Below are positions 34,896-44,275 of a stretch of DNA of 64,000 nucleotides, piece after piece. The position numbers were made by a program, and so were the translations under genes. The notes under the pieces are model-generated. The model did no database searches. It worked only from the letters and a program-made list of their open reading frames with translations, and was not told the origin of the DNA. The stretch is taken from contig JAVIAB010000047.1 in assembly GCA_032433765.1 (NCBI GenBank), forward strand, positions 18,326,011 to 18,390,010, read 5' to 3'. This stretch comes from Megaustenia siamemsis (Eukaryota > Mollusca > Gastropoda > Stylommatophora > Ariophantidae). Each line of letters starts with the position of its first letter. Position 1 is the first letter of the stretch.

Positions 34896-35941
34896 GACGT
34901 CGTTACTTTGACCCTAGTCGACCAGGGGCGTATAGTGGTGCAACGGCCCTGCAACGTAACACCAAACTGGGACTCGCAAAGATCAAACAATGGCTGAGTC
35001 ATCAGGATACCTATACCCTTCATAAACCAATTCGTCGTAGATTTGAAAGGCGTCCCATTATAACGAGTGGCCTCCAACAGCAATATCAGGCAGACCTAAT
35101 CGATTTGAGACATTTGAAAAAACACAACGATGGATATTCCTATTTGGTTTCTTGCGTGGACGTTTTCAGTAAATTCGCGTGGTCTGTACCGATACGAACC
35201 AAAACGGGGAAATCCTTAGTGGAAGCCGTCGGTAAGATATTTCTCGATGGGAAACCGGCGAGTTTTCAAACGGATAAGGGGTCAGAGTTTCTGAACAGAA
35301 CATTTCAGAAATTCCTCGCTGACAACAACGTTCACTTTTTCACTACGCAGAACGAAGATATCAAGGCCGCCGTGGTGGAACGCTTTAATAGGACTCTGAA
35401 ACAACGGATGTGGCGATATTTCACGAAATCCAATAAGTTGTCTTATGTCCGAGTCCTCCCCGCCCTACTTCGAAGTTATAACCATTCGTATCACAGAAGT
35501 ATAAAAATGGCACCGGTCGACGTCAACGCAGACAATCAAGAACAGGTATGGAACACGTTGTATAATAGCAAACGTAACTTTAAATTTGAAAGACCCCTGT
35601 ACAAGCCCGGTGATCGAGTTAGACTGGTCCTGGGCAGAGCCAATTTTAAAAAGGGTTATGCCCCGGCTTGGACGGAGGAACTGTTTTCCATCAGTCGAGT
35701 AAATGAAACAAACCCCGTTACATATGTGTTGAAAGATGATAAGGGCGATGAGATAGAGGGGTCATTCTACACACCGGAAATTCAAAAAGTTGGAGACAAA
35801 CACGAGTACAGAATCGAGAGTGTCATAACCGAGCGTCGCACATCCTTTGGGCGAAAGGAGTGTTTAGTCAAATGGTTTGGGTACGATTCCTCATTTAACA
35901 CTTGGATACCGTCCAAGGACATTGTCAGATACAAAAACTAG
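34871..35941 (+). CDS. Retroviral-type integrase with chromodomain (F54H12.3-like)
   Basis: 356 aa. The DDE core has Asp75 (QADLID), Asp135 (FQTDKGSEF) and Glu170 (VVERFNRTLK), with 34 residues between the last two. An SH3-like segment follows (PGDRVRLV, ~residues 247-280). The C-terminal chromodomain (~307-350) has YRIESV, CLVKWFGYD and TWIPSKDI. The family is the transposon-derived protein F54H12.3 group. It would integrate the element and generate the 6-bp duplication; the chromodomain may guide target choice. The catalytic triad looks intact. Confidence 0.92.
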   Translation: MGTVEKILRRRYFDPSRPGAYSGATALQRNTKLGLAKIKQWLSHQDTYTLHKPIRRRFERRPIITSGLQQQYQADLIDLRHLKKHNDGYSYLVSCVDVFSKFAWSVPIRTKTGKSLVEAVGKIFLDGKPASFQTDKGSEFLNRTFQKFLADNNVHFFTTQNEDIKAAVVERFNRTLKQRMWRYFTKSNKLSYVRVLPALLRSYNHSYHRSIKMAPVDVNADNQEQVWNTLYNSKRNFKFERPLYKPGDRVRLVLGRANFKKGYAPAWTEELFSISRVNETNPVTYVLKDDKGDEIEGSFYTPEIQKVGDKHEYRIESVITERRTSFGRKECLVKWFGYDSSFNTWIPSKDIVRYKN

Positions 35942-35943
35942 AG

Positions 35944-36252
35944 ATGCGAGAAGAAGTAGAAGAAGAAGAAGTGGTAACTTTTGGTGGAGAGCCCGATTTG
36001 CGAGCCGTAAACTCGGGAGTCGGGAGAGACGGCGAATCGCGCTGGTGGGGGTCGATGTTTGGGAAACTATCCCCCTACTTAGAACTTGTCTTTATTTGTC
36101 AAGTGGTAGTTATATATACAGTTGTAGCGGTCTCGCTGTTCAATCTGACCACCGAAAAGGCAGACGCGAAGGAGGGAAAACTGTGGATAGCCCTACTGAG
36201 CAGCTGTTTGGGTTACATGCTACCGAATCCAAACTTGGAGAGGCGACGGTGA
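35944..36252 (+). CDS. Small membrane protein of the element
   Basis: 102 aa from the ATG 2 nt after the integrase stop. An acidic N-terminus (EEVEEEE), one clear membrane helix at ~45-67 (LELVFICQVVVIYTVVAVSLF) and a second hydrophobic patch at ~80-93 ending in GYMLPNPN, then basic residues. Function unknown; the position suggests virion membrane or morphogenesis use. Confidence 0.7.
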   Translation: MREEVEEEEVVTFGGEPDLRAVNSGVGRDGESRWWGSMFGKLSPYLELVFICQVVVIYTVVAVSLFNLTTEKADAKEGKLWIALLSSCLGYMLPNPNLERRR

Positions 36253-36270
36253 AACGAGTGAAAAAAAAAA

Positions 36271-37068
36271 ATGAGTTTTTATGTCACCCTGCCCAGCAAC
36301 GCATCTATGGAACTTTTTAAGGATAATAACCCAGGCCACTTTTTCGTTAAACTCCCTCAGACCATTGACATTTCGACGCAGTATGAGATCGCGCTGGTGG
36401 AGATACAGTTTCCGCTAAATTATTTCAATGTAATAGAGGGTGATGTCTGGATTCGCTACGAATCTCTCGATAACGACGATATTTGCGACGCCAGATTTTA
36501 TTTCAACGTGACATTGGAGCCCGGGTTATACACGAAACCCGATGCGTTCATCGGCGCGTTGAACGCGTCGATCGTAAAAGCGGAGGATGAGTCGTACAGG
36601 GGAGTGAAAGGGAAAAAAATGAGATTCATTTACGCAAAAGAGGTGAATAAAGCCATCTTGAAACTTTACGAAAAAGGAGTCAGTGTTACCATAAGCGACA
36701 CTTTGAAAAACATGTTAGCCTTCCCCACGACCTCAATATCAGACACGGCTCCCGATATCTTCAGCGTGGGTGTAATGGACTTGGAAAGTGTTGCGAAGAA
36801 TGTCTACGTCTACTGCGATCTCGTTTCCCCCAGACCGGTCGGGGATGTGATGGTGCCTCTCCTCAGGAGCGTGCCTGTTCTCAATAGAAATCACACCTCG
36901 GTGTTTCAGATCTACGATAAGCCTCACTACCTACCCCTGAGTAGATTTTCCTTCGATACCGTCGAGATCCTTTTAGCCAACGAACACGGAAAAACCATTC
37001 CATTCACCAGCGGGACGTCGGTGCTAACGGTACACTTTCGAGTCAAGAAGCATCTCGAGCTGGTATAA
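36271..37068 (+). CDS. Probable penton (minor capsid, single jelly-roll) protein
   Basis: 265 aa, beta-rich, starting MSFYVTLPSNAS, with conserved-looking VKLPQTIDIS, ALVEIQFP, YVYCDLVSPRPVGD and IPFTSGTSVLTVHF. The last two blocks are typical of the smaller capsid-type protein that sits beside the major capsid in Polintons. Identification as penton is by composition, order and remembered family motifs rather than alignment. Its stop overlaps the next ATG (TAATG at 37066-37070). Confidence 0.65.
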   Translation: MSFYVTLPSNASMELFKDNNPGHFFVKLPQTIDISTQYEIALVEIQFPLNYFNVIEGDVWIRYESLDNDDICDARFYFNVTLEPGLYTKPDAFIGALNASIVKAEDESYRGVKGKKMRFIYAKEVNKAILKLYEKGVSVTISDTLKNMLAFPTTSISDTAPDIFSVGVMDLESVAKNVYVYCDLVSPRPVGDVMVPLLRSVPVLNRNHTSVFQIYDKPHYLPLSRFSFDTVEILLANEHGKTIPFTSGTSVLTVHFRVKKHLELV

Positions 37069-37562
37069 TGGTGAAACACACTCCCCTTCATAGAGATGTT
37101 GAGTTATACGAAGACTTTTACTGTTGTCAGGCGGGCGATGGGATGCCCGTGTTTATAGGAGGTCGAAGTCAGAGCGGTCGAGGAATCGGTAGTTTCTTTG
37201 GTGGAATCGGGAGGGCTATTTTACCCTGGTTAAAAACCGGCGGTAAGGCCTTGCTCAGAGAAGGCTTGGGGACCGGTCTGCAGGTCGCACAGGACGCATT
37301 GGCCGGAAAAAATGTCGGTGAAGCTTTCAAAGAACGAGCTAAGGAGGCCGGTCAGCGGTTGCTACACGGGGCCGTAGACCACCTACGTGATAACAACCAA
37401 TCAGGAAGTGGTTTACGTCAAAGCAGAAAGCGAGTTATGAAGCTACCTCCACCAGGAGAACCCGTTACGAAGAGGATAAAACCGACAGCTGGACGGTTCC
37501 ACCTTCATTCGGTGCACAACAGAGGGAAGAAGACGAGGGTGGCAAAGGATATTTTCGACTAA
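37068..37562 (+). CDS. Gly-rich basic virion protein (pVI/pX-like candidate)
   Basis: 164 aa. A QAGDGMPVFIGG segment, a Gly-rich amphipathic stretch (GSFFGGIGRAILPWLKTGGK), then an Ala/Lys/Arg helical part and a basic tail. Position between penton and major capsid and composition resemble small adenovirus-type core or membrane-lytic proteins, but no specific homology can be claimed. It begins with a 1-nt overlap with the penton gene. Confidence 0.6.
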   Translation: MVKHTPLHRDVELYEDFYCCQAGDGMPVFIGGRSQSGRGIGSFFGGIGRAILPWLKTGGKALLREGLGTGLQVAQDALAGKNVGEAFKERAKEAGQRLLHGAVDHLRDNNQSGSGLRQSRKRVMKLPPPGEPVTKRIKPTAGRFHLHSVHNRGKKTRVAKDIFD

Positions 37563-37564
37563 TA

Positions 37565-38869
37565 ATGTCCCTCATTCACCCCAAATCGTGCGAATGTCTT
37601 CACTCTGGTTTGGATTTATTTAGCGTCCCACCCACACAGACATCTCTAGACTCTGGCCAGTTTATTGAAATTCGTCCGATCGCAGCTTTGTCGCATAGCG
37701 CACCGATAGAGTTTTTCATTTCTGGAAACAGCGAGGAGTATCTAGATCTTTTCAACACGTTTTTACATCTGCGGGTCAAAATCACCCTCCCGAATGGTGA
37801 TAGTGTACCAGTCGATGCTGAGGTAGGACCGGTCAACAATTATCTTCACAGTCTATTTTCACAAGTCGACGTATCGCTAAACGACACGTTGGTTACACCG
37901 TCGGAGAATACCTATCCTTTTAGAGCGGTGTTTGAGGCCACGCTAAATTACGGAGAGGATGCGAAAACGGGATACTTGACGGCCGCTCTGTTCTACAAAG
38001 ACACAGCTGGCCACCATGACGATTTGAAAGAAAATGAGGGTTTTAAAACACGGCGCGATTTGACTTCGGGTAGTAAAGAGGTTGAAATGATGGGTCGTTT
38101 GCACTCTGATGTCTTTGTGCAGGAACGTTACATGTTAAACAGAGTCGATGTAAAGATAAAACTCACGCCCTCGAAGGATGTGTTCAACCTCGCGGCTCAC
38201 GATAGCTCTGTGGGTTATAAGAGTGTTATCACCTACGCCGCGCTCGTGGTCAGGAAAGCTAAGCTAAACCCCGCGATTTCTCTGGCCCACGAAAAGGCTC
38301 TCTTGAGCGGGAATGCGCGGTACCCGATCAAGAGGGTTACCATCAAGACATTTTCCATCGCTAGCGGGATGTTCTCCCACAGTCAAGACAATTTATTTTT
38401 GTCTCAGACACCGACCCGTATAGTGATAGGTCTGATTACGGCCAGTGCTTTTAATGGTGTTTACACAGCTAACCCGTTCAATTTTCAACACTTTGGTCTG
38501 ATTTATATGAACCTGACGGTCGACGGGAAATGTATCTCGGGAAAGCCTCTAACTATGGACTTTGAACGAAATCAATACGCGAGAGCTTTCTTCGGCACAA
38601 ATCTGGCCATGGGTCTGATTGGTAAAGACGCTGGGAATAACGTTGATTATAGAGAATTCAAGGACGGATACTGCCTATTTGGTTTTGACCTCTCGTCCAG
38701 CCTACTGGACGGCTCCCATTTTGAGCTAGCCACAAGCGGACCCTTGTCGATAGAACTCAAGTTTGCCGCTCCCACCACTACTCCCCTACAAGTTATCGTC
38801 TACGCAGAGTTGGACTCGGTGCTCGAGGTGTCCAAGACAAGGCAGATTCTAACAGACTTCGCCGTTTGA
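37565..38869 (+). CDS. Probable major capsid protein (F54H12.2-like)
   Basis: 434 aa, within the range of Polinton double jelly-roll capsids. Residues ~20-110 hold the first beta domain (IEFFISGNSEEYLDLFNTFL); the signature around ~115-140 (NTYPFRAVFEATLNYGEDAK) is characteristic of the F54H12.2 group in invertebrate genomes. A second beta domain follows. The reading frame is complete, 2 nt after the upstream gene. Confidence 0.8.
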   Translation: MSLIHPKSCECLHSGLDLFSVPPTQTSLDSGQFIEIRPIAALSHSAPIEFFISGNSEEYLDLFNTFLHLRVKITLPNGDSVPVDAEVGPVNNYLHSLFSQVDVSLNDTLVTPSENTYPFRAVFEATLNYGEDAKTGYLTAALFYKDTAGHHDDLKENEGFKTRRDLTSGSKEVEMMGRLHSDVFVQERYMLNRVDVKIKLTPSKDVFNLAAHDSSVGYKSVITYAALVVRKAKLNPAISLAHEKALLSGNARYPIKRVTIKTFSIASGMFSHSQDNLFLSQTPTRIVIGLITASAFNGVYTANPFNFQHFGLIYMNLTVDGKCISGKPLTMDFERNQYARAFFGTNLAMGLIGKDAGNNVDYREFKDGYCLFGFDLSSSLLDGSHFELATSGPLSIELKFAAPTTTPLQVIVYAELDSVLEVSKTRQILTDFAV

Positions 38870-38882
38870 GAGAGACTCGAAT

Positions 38883-39474
38883 ATGAACACGAGGGAGATT
38901 TACAACCTTTGATGTCGGATATTTTCGTTCGACGTTGTTCCCTTGTTAGTGTCATTCCACGAAACCACTTACCGCCGAGCATCGACCCAACGGCGACCGC
39001 GGCCTTTGTCATAAACACCGACCGACCCTGCCCACGAACACCTGGGGTGGCATTGGGTGGCCCTATTTTACAACGGTCTCGGCGATCATGTGAGTACTTT
39101 GACGTACTTTACTTTTTACTTACCGACCCTGCCCACGAACCCGGTGAGCATTGGGTGGCCCTATTTTACAACGGTCTCGGCGAATGTGAGTATTTCGATT
39201 CCTACGGTTTGCCTTCCAGACACGTGGATATTTTAAACTTTATAGAGCAAAACTCACACGTTCCATTCGTCTACAACCCACGGGTGTTGCAAGATTGTTT
39301 AGCAACACGTGCGGTCTATATTGTGTTTATTATATACTTCTTAAGTGTCGTGGCGCGAAACTTAACAGAATTCTCATGCCTTTTTCATCGAGACAGCACG
39401 TAAACGACCGTATCATTTATCGTTTGCTCGCCTCGTGGATACTTCGGCTTCGAGGGGCCCGCCCAGACGCTTAA
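38883..39474 (+). pseudogene. Adenain-type cysteine protease, multiply broken
   Basis: The open frame from 38912 has the His region (GEHWVALFYN), the Asp-type region EYFDSYGLPS and a Gln/Cys block (VLQDCLA), as in adenovirus-like maturation proteases. Three defects are visible. The likely start (ATG 38883) is in another frame that stops at TGA after nine codons. A ~101-bp tandem duplication (repeat starts at 39021 and 39122) copies the His region. The catalytic CGLYC signature (39310-39324) lies one frame away from the upstream open frame, and that frame runs to TAA at 39472-39474 inside the TIR. As written, no active enzyme can be made; base-calling errors are the alternative. Confidence 0.75.
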
Positions 39475-39576
39475 AATTATCAACAACCGGACAGTAATAT
39501 ATATGTGTCGTAAATTTGTTGTATTAATAATAAAGTTGTGAAAATATAGAACGAGTTTTGTTTTGGTTTACCATGA

Positions 39577-39621
<45 letters not shown>

Positions 39622-41101
39622 CTTTGTGTGGCTTGATGATATGAAGGGTGGTGTTGAGGCACATGATGATGATGTTGAGGATGGCACATGATGATGATAG
39701 TGTTGAGGGTGGCACATGATGATGATAGTGTTGAGGCACATGATGATGATGATAGTGTTGAGGGTGGCACATGATGATGATAGTGTTGAGGCACATGCTG
39801 ATAGTAGGAACGGGGATGTTGAGGGTGGCACATGATAGTGTTGAGGGACATGGTGATAGTGTTGAGGCACATGATGATAGTAGGCACATGAAGGGGGATG
39901 TTGAGGGGCATGGTCAGAAATCTAGGAAGTTGTGTTAGAAAACAAGGAGGGAAGGTCAGAATACATGATGCTAACGATACTAATAATTGCTTGTCAGCAT
40001 TTTTTTTTTTACATGTCGCCTCCTGTTGCCTAATACCCACACATGATGATAACCAATAAAGGCACCTTTCCCCACCCGCACGACGACCCGCCATCCGACC
40101 CGCGAGATACCCCGTTTTAGAACCGCTGTCCCCGACATGCCTCTACCTAACTTTAACTCTAAACACGGAGCCTAACAATGACCGTCAGCATATTTTCCTA
40201 ACAATGACCACGATTCCTTGTAAGCGATTTTTCCTAACAATAGCATTCCTCAAGTACCACTAGCCCAGTCAACAAAAGCTGCCATGTCATTCCAGTTTCT
40301 TGACTTAACATACAGTTTTCCGTCAGTATGTTAACTTATTTTTTTCATAGTTTTTATTATTTCGCCTTTTTTAAAAAATCAGTTTTATCACATTTAACTA
40401 TATTTCTTAACGTTTTGAAACATTTCGTATTTTTTATTTATCACATACTCTTTTAAAATACTCTTTCACAAATTTCTAACACGAGCGAGGCGATCACCGG
40501 ACACGGAGCGACGATCACCGGATTAGCACCGAGTCTCTATTGAATTTACCTGCGGTTAAGCTCTCAGAAACACAGGAGACCGTTCGACAAAACTAACCTT
40601 TCAATGTTATTGCTTGTCAGCATTTTTTTTTACATGTTGCCTGTCACGTAGTAGACCCGTGTTCGAATCCTGAAGGGAGACTGTTTTTTTTTATTTTTTT
40701 TAATAATTCTGAGTTTACTTTCACAAATACATATTTTTAAATAATTCTGTTTACTTTCACATACTCTTTTAAAATACTCTTTCATTTTCATCTAACACAC
40801 AACGAGAGGCGATCACCGGATTAGCACCGAGTCTTTTGAATTTACCTGAGTTAAGCTCTCAGTGAACCATTTCGACAAACTGACGAACACCAAAAAAAAA
40901 TTCCCCCCAAAAAAAAATTCCCCCCAAAAAAAAAAATTATGAAGTTCGAAAAAATCGCGAATTCGAAAAAAAAAATATTTTTTTTTTTTTTTTTTTGGCA
41001 CCGTTTTGGTGCAAAGTCGGTGCAAAGTCGGTGCCAAATCTATTGTATTTCGGTGCATGTTATTCCACTTTTCTGTTGAGTTCACAGCCACCTATACTAC
41101 T
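39462..41101 (-). repeat. Right terminal inverted repeat (~1.64 kb)
   Basis: Reverse complement of 30774-32415. It lacks ~25 bp of the outer internal repeat (GCTCCGTGTCC..GTGATCGCC near 40805) and differs in A/T run lengths. Internal edge CCCAGACGCTTAAAATTATC at 39462. Confidence 0.95.
39529..39534 (+). terminator. Polyadenylation signal in right TIR
   Basis: AATAAA on the plus strand, 55 bp after the protease stop, mirrored by the minus-strand copy at 32343-32348. Both transcription units of the element thus end in the same TIR signal. Confidence 0.6.
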
Positions 41102-41107
41102 CACAGT
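41102..41107 (+). repeat. Right target-site duplication CACAGT
   Basis: Identical to 30768-30773 and directly abutting the CT terminus. Confidence 0.9.
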
Positions 41108-41189
41108 GTGTGCATACATGGATATATAAAACACAACGGGCAAATACGTAATAAAGGTGTGTTGTGTAGAGAGTGGGCAGGAAGTGATT

Positions 41190-41285
41190 AATCATCATCA
41201 TGTACCATAACGGTTGGCGTAGGTGATCATGTCTTTCCTCGAACTTTGTGCCTTTGTGCAGAGATATCTGCGTTATTTATTCAAT
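41190..41285 (-). mobile_element. LINE family A, extreme 3' end
   Basis: ATCATCATCATGTACCATAA ... GGCGTAGGTGATCATG, the family A end reverse-complemented. Strongly 5'-truncated. Confidence 0.5.
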
Positions 41286-41321
41286 GGAAATAGTTTATTT
41301 AATATATGTATATATATATAA

Positions 41322-41576
41322 AAGAGTAAAGTACCCCATCACGCCAAGTGGCGTATAGGGAAATATGGTGTTAGTGACACTATATTTTACAGACCTTCAG
41401 CACACGATTTTTGGGGTAATGTGGCCAGTATTACGCCCGTGCTGATTTACTTTCCCAGAAAAAAAATCCGGTACCCATTTAAGGCTGGGTGAACCCGGAA
41501 GCCGTCGGTTGGGATCGAACCCTACCCCTTGTCCGTGGTAGTCCAGTTCACTAACCACTGAGCTATCGCGGCTCCC
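41322..41576 (-). mobile_element. SINE-1 copy in a TA microsatellite
   Basis: Full-length, with head GAGCCGCGATAGCTCAGTGG at 41574; flanked on both sides by (TA)n, which hides the target duplication. Confidence 0.85.
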
Positions 41577-41589
41577 ATATATATATATA

Positions 41590-42120
41590 TAAGTGCATTG
41601 AAATTGATATCATCATCATTATTATCACCCGGTCGCATTACTTTGCAAACACTGCATTCACCACGGCTCGTCTGATAGAATGTATGTCTCTATGCTGATA
41701 TCCCACTTCTTTTTTAATGTTCAAGGTCTCCTTGATGTTTTGAAATCGCCTTCTTCTTGGTTTGTCCCTGATGTGTCGTCCAGGACTTATGCCGTCCATT
41801 ATCGTTCTTTCTAGCTGCTGTGCCTATTAACATGGTCATAGTATTTTAATTTTACCCGTGTGTTACCGGGGCCTCATTATGTGGGAAGTAAAGAATAGTG
41901 ACACTGAGACCTTCCAGGGATGTCGTAAGAGGCGACTAAGGAGATTGATCGATGGCTTGACAAGCTGTCATTGTAAAAAGTATTGTTATGGAAGCAGAGC
42001 CATAGATTTTAGTAACAGTGATTTCTCCAATATGTGCCATTTTGGCACGCAAGGTTTCTGTTTTTGGAATTGTGGTTCTGCCCTATGTGCCACCTTCGGC
42101 TCGAAAGGACAATAGATAGA
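41590..42120. other. Retroposon-like fragments, unassigned
   Basis: 41640-41825 reads like a LINE 3' region (CACGGCTCGTCTGATAGAATG). 41900-41950 contains CAGGGATGTCGTAAGAGGCGACTAAGG, a motif I associate with 5' regions of some invertebrate LINEs. No clean boundaries. Confidence 0.35.
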
Positions 42121-42885
42121 TAGATAGTATTTTATTGTCTTCTGTAGAATGGTGTTTATAAGCCAGTTCATGTTTAAATCTTCATTTCAAATCTGTCTTC
42201 ATTACTCATTACTCATTATCATTATCATAATAAAGTGTTTTGTTAGTATCTTGTTCGAAGCGAAGCAATCGCTTTTCTTCCTTAGTGTTTGCGATATTGT
42301 CCTTGATGTACAACCATAAATTGCTATGGGGAAGATAAAACCCCAAGTAATTAAAATGTAATTGCCTTGCAGGTTTTGTGCCACATTTCACACGATAAGA
42401 CATTATTGCACGTCCTAGGACACAACACCATTGTAATAGTATTCGTATATCTAATAGGACTAAGAGGACAGAAACATATAATAAGAGATAAGTTGATAGA
42501 TAAAAAGAAGAGATGAGATTATAGAGATAAATACTCATCAGGAAACCAAATAGTCAAAGTTAAGTCCCTGGATAATATTGAAATGTTAATTTGAGAATTC
42601 ACTTAGAGGTAAAAGTCATTGACTAAAATAAGACAATAACAAGATATTGACATCGTAATTTAGAAAGGCCACTGACGTTAATGGTCAATTCGCGAGCGCG
42701 TGATATATAGAATGGCAATACAGAGGTGGGTCTAAATCATCTGGGAATATCCATGTCAACCAGAAAAAAAACAGACAACATCCAACTAAGTTGATATGGG
42801 AGGCGCAAGTACACCAGAAACTAACAAACACCTCTTTTTGTTGGTGAACTGGAAAATGAGGCATAATCTATAAATAGCGCGGCGC

Positions 42886-42917
<32 letters not shown>

Positions 42918-43440
42918 GAGAGAGATTGATGATTTTTATAGAGGAATGATTTGTGACTATTTTTCTGATTAAAATTAATTCTGCCTACAAGTGATTAAAT
43001 AGTGATCCATGGTAACAATCGTTATAAGTAAATTATGTACGGAGTTTGTGAATTAGGAAACAATCAATGAGAGTTAAGTGTTATAGGATAGTTTATCTAA
43101 TCTAGAAGTGAGCTGAGAGTGAACCTAACATAGCCTAGAGGAAAAGTAGAGAGATCCCTAGTGAATAGTGTTGCAGAGTTAATCTAGATCAGATAATAAA
43201 ATAATATGTGAATTTTTTGTGGCAGTCAGTTTACAAGTGGTATAGAGACACAGTAACAAACAGATAGAATAGTAGGGTGCGATCTATTAGGGGTGTGACA
43301 TCTCCACATGGCGATAGGCTAGTCCACATCAAAACACGGCAAACAAGATCCTATATTATTTATTATTAATTCGAGGAACTGGGGTAAACATGTACATAAG
43401 CGTAAATTTAATCTCTGATTAATTAATTATCACCAACCAC
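42120..43440. other. No recognisable gene; AT-rich with a GA run at 42886-42926
   Basis: Intronic position in the Ig-like gene. A GAGA microsatellite is the only clear feature. Confidence 0.45.
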
Positions 43441-43451
43441 CTTCAATCAAG

Positions 43452-43696
43452 GGAGCCGCGATTGCTCAGTGGTTAGTGAACTGAACTACAAAGGACAAGA
43501 GGTAGGGTTCGATCCCAACCAACGGCTTCCGGGTTCATCCAGCCTTTAATGGGTACAGTATTTTTTTATGGGAAAGTAAAACAGCACGGGCGTAATATCG
43601 ACCACATTACCCAAAAATAATGTGCTGAAAGTCTGTAAAATGTATGGTCACTAACACCATATTCCCTGTACGTGTTGGGGCTCTTTACTTATTTAT
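43452..43696 (+). mobile_element. SINE-1 copy with 11-bp target duplication
   Basis: CTTCAATCAAG flanks it at 43441-43451 and 43697-43707. Head diverged slightly (GATTGCTCAGTGG). Confidence 0.9.
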
Positions 43697-43709
43697 CTTC
43701 AATCAAGAA

Positions 43710-44231
43710 TCGACCTAGAAATTGATCTAATAAATTGATCTGTTATAATTGTCACGTGATATATGTTGTGACGTTTTGACATGATGATCTCCTCTCAATT
43801 ACGCCATGATTCCTTTATGTACTGCTACACCATATGATAATACTATATCAAAACATAACATAACATAGCATATCTTATCGCATGAACGATCAATAACTAA
43901 ACAAGACAGAAACACAACATGCTATACAATACCACTCCACCATTTACCACCATCTGACCATACAGTAACTTACATATACATATCATATTTTAGCGAGGAA
44001 TACCAAACATACACTGTTCAACGTCATGTCTTTGAGTGTTATGATACCTTACGTTACCAGTGTTTCCTTATATACTATTATGTTTTATTATTCTTTGTGT
44101 TATTTTTTCGCTTATCACATGTGGTATGCTGCAAAACTGTGGAAGACACAAAAATCCCTACAAAAATATGAAATGAGAACTAGATATGATTAGAGTAGAT
44201 AGACAGATGAGTGATAAGTACAGTACGATAG

Positions 44232-44272
<41 letters not shown>

Positions 44273-44275
44273 TAT
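43710..44275. other. AT-rich DNA ending in a (TA)n run
   Basis: No exon or repeat seen until the (TA)n microsatellite at 44237-44272, which immediately precedes a LINE. Confidence 0.5.

Larger units (their letters stand above)
30774..41101. mobile_element. Compact Polinton/Maverick-like element without DNA polymerase
   Basis: 10,328 bp, bounded by AGTAGTATAGG...CCTATACTACT, 6-bp target duplication and ~1.64-kb inverted repeats. Ten genes lie in the 7.05-kb interior: PC4-like (minus); ATPase, two small ORFs, integrase, membrane protein, probable penton, Gly-rich basic protein, probable major capsid, protease (plus). Canonical Polintons are 15-20 kb and encode a protein-primed PolB; none is present. 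It lies in intron 3 of the Ig-like gene, with its main operon-like block antisense to that gene. TIR similarity indicates recent insertion. Confidence 0.92.

Noticed and set aside
37600..37839. Antisense frame inside the capsid gene
   Set aside because: Shadow of the 434-codon capsid frame with no motif or start context.
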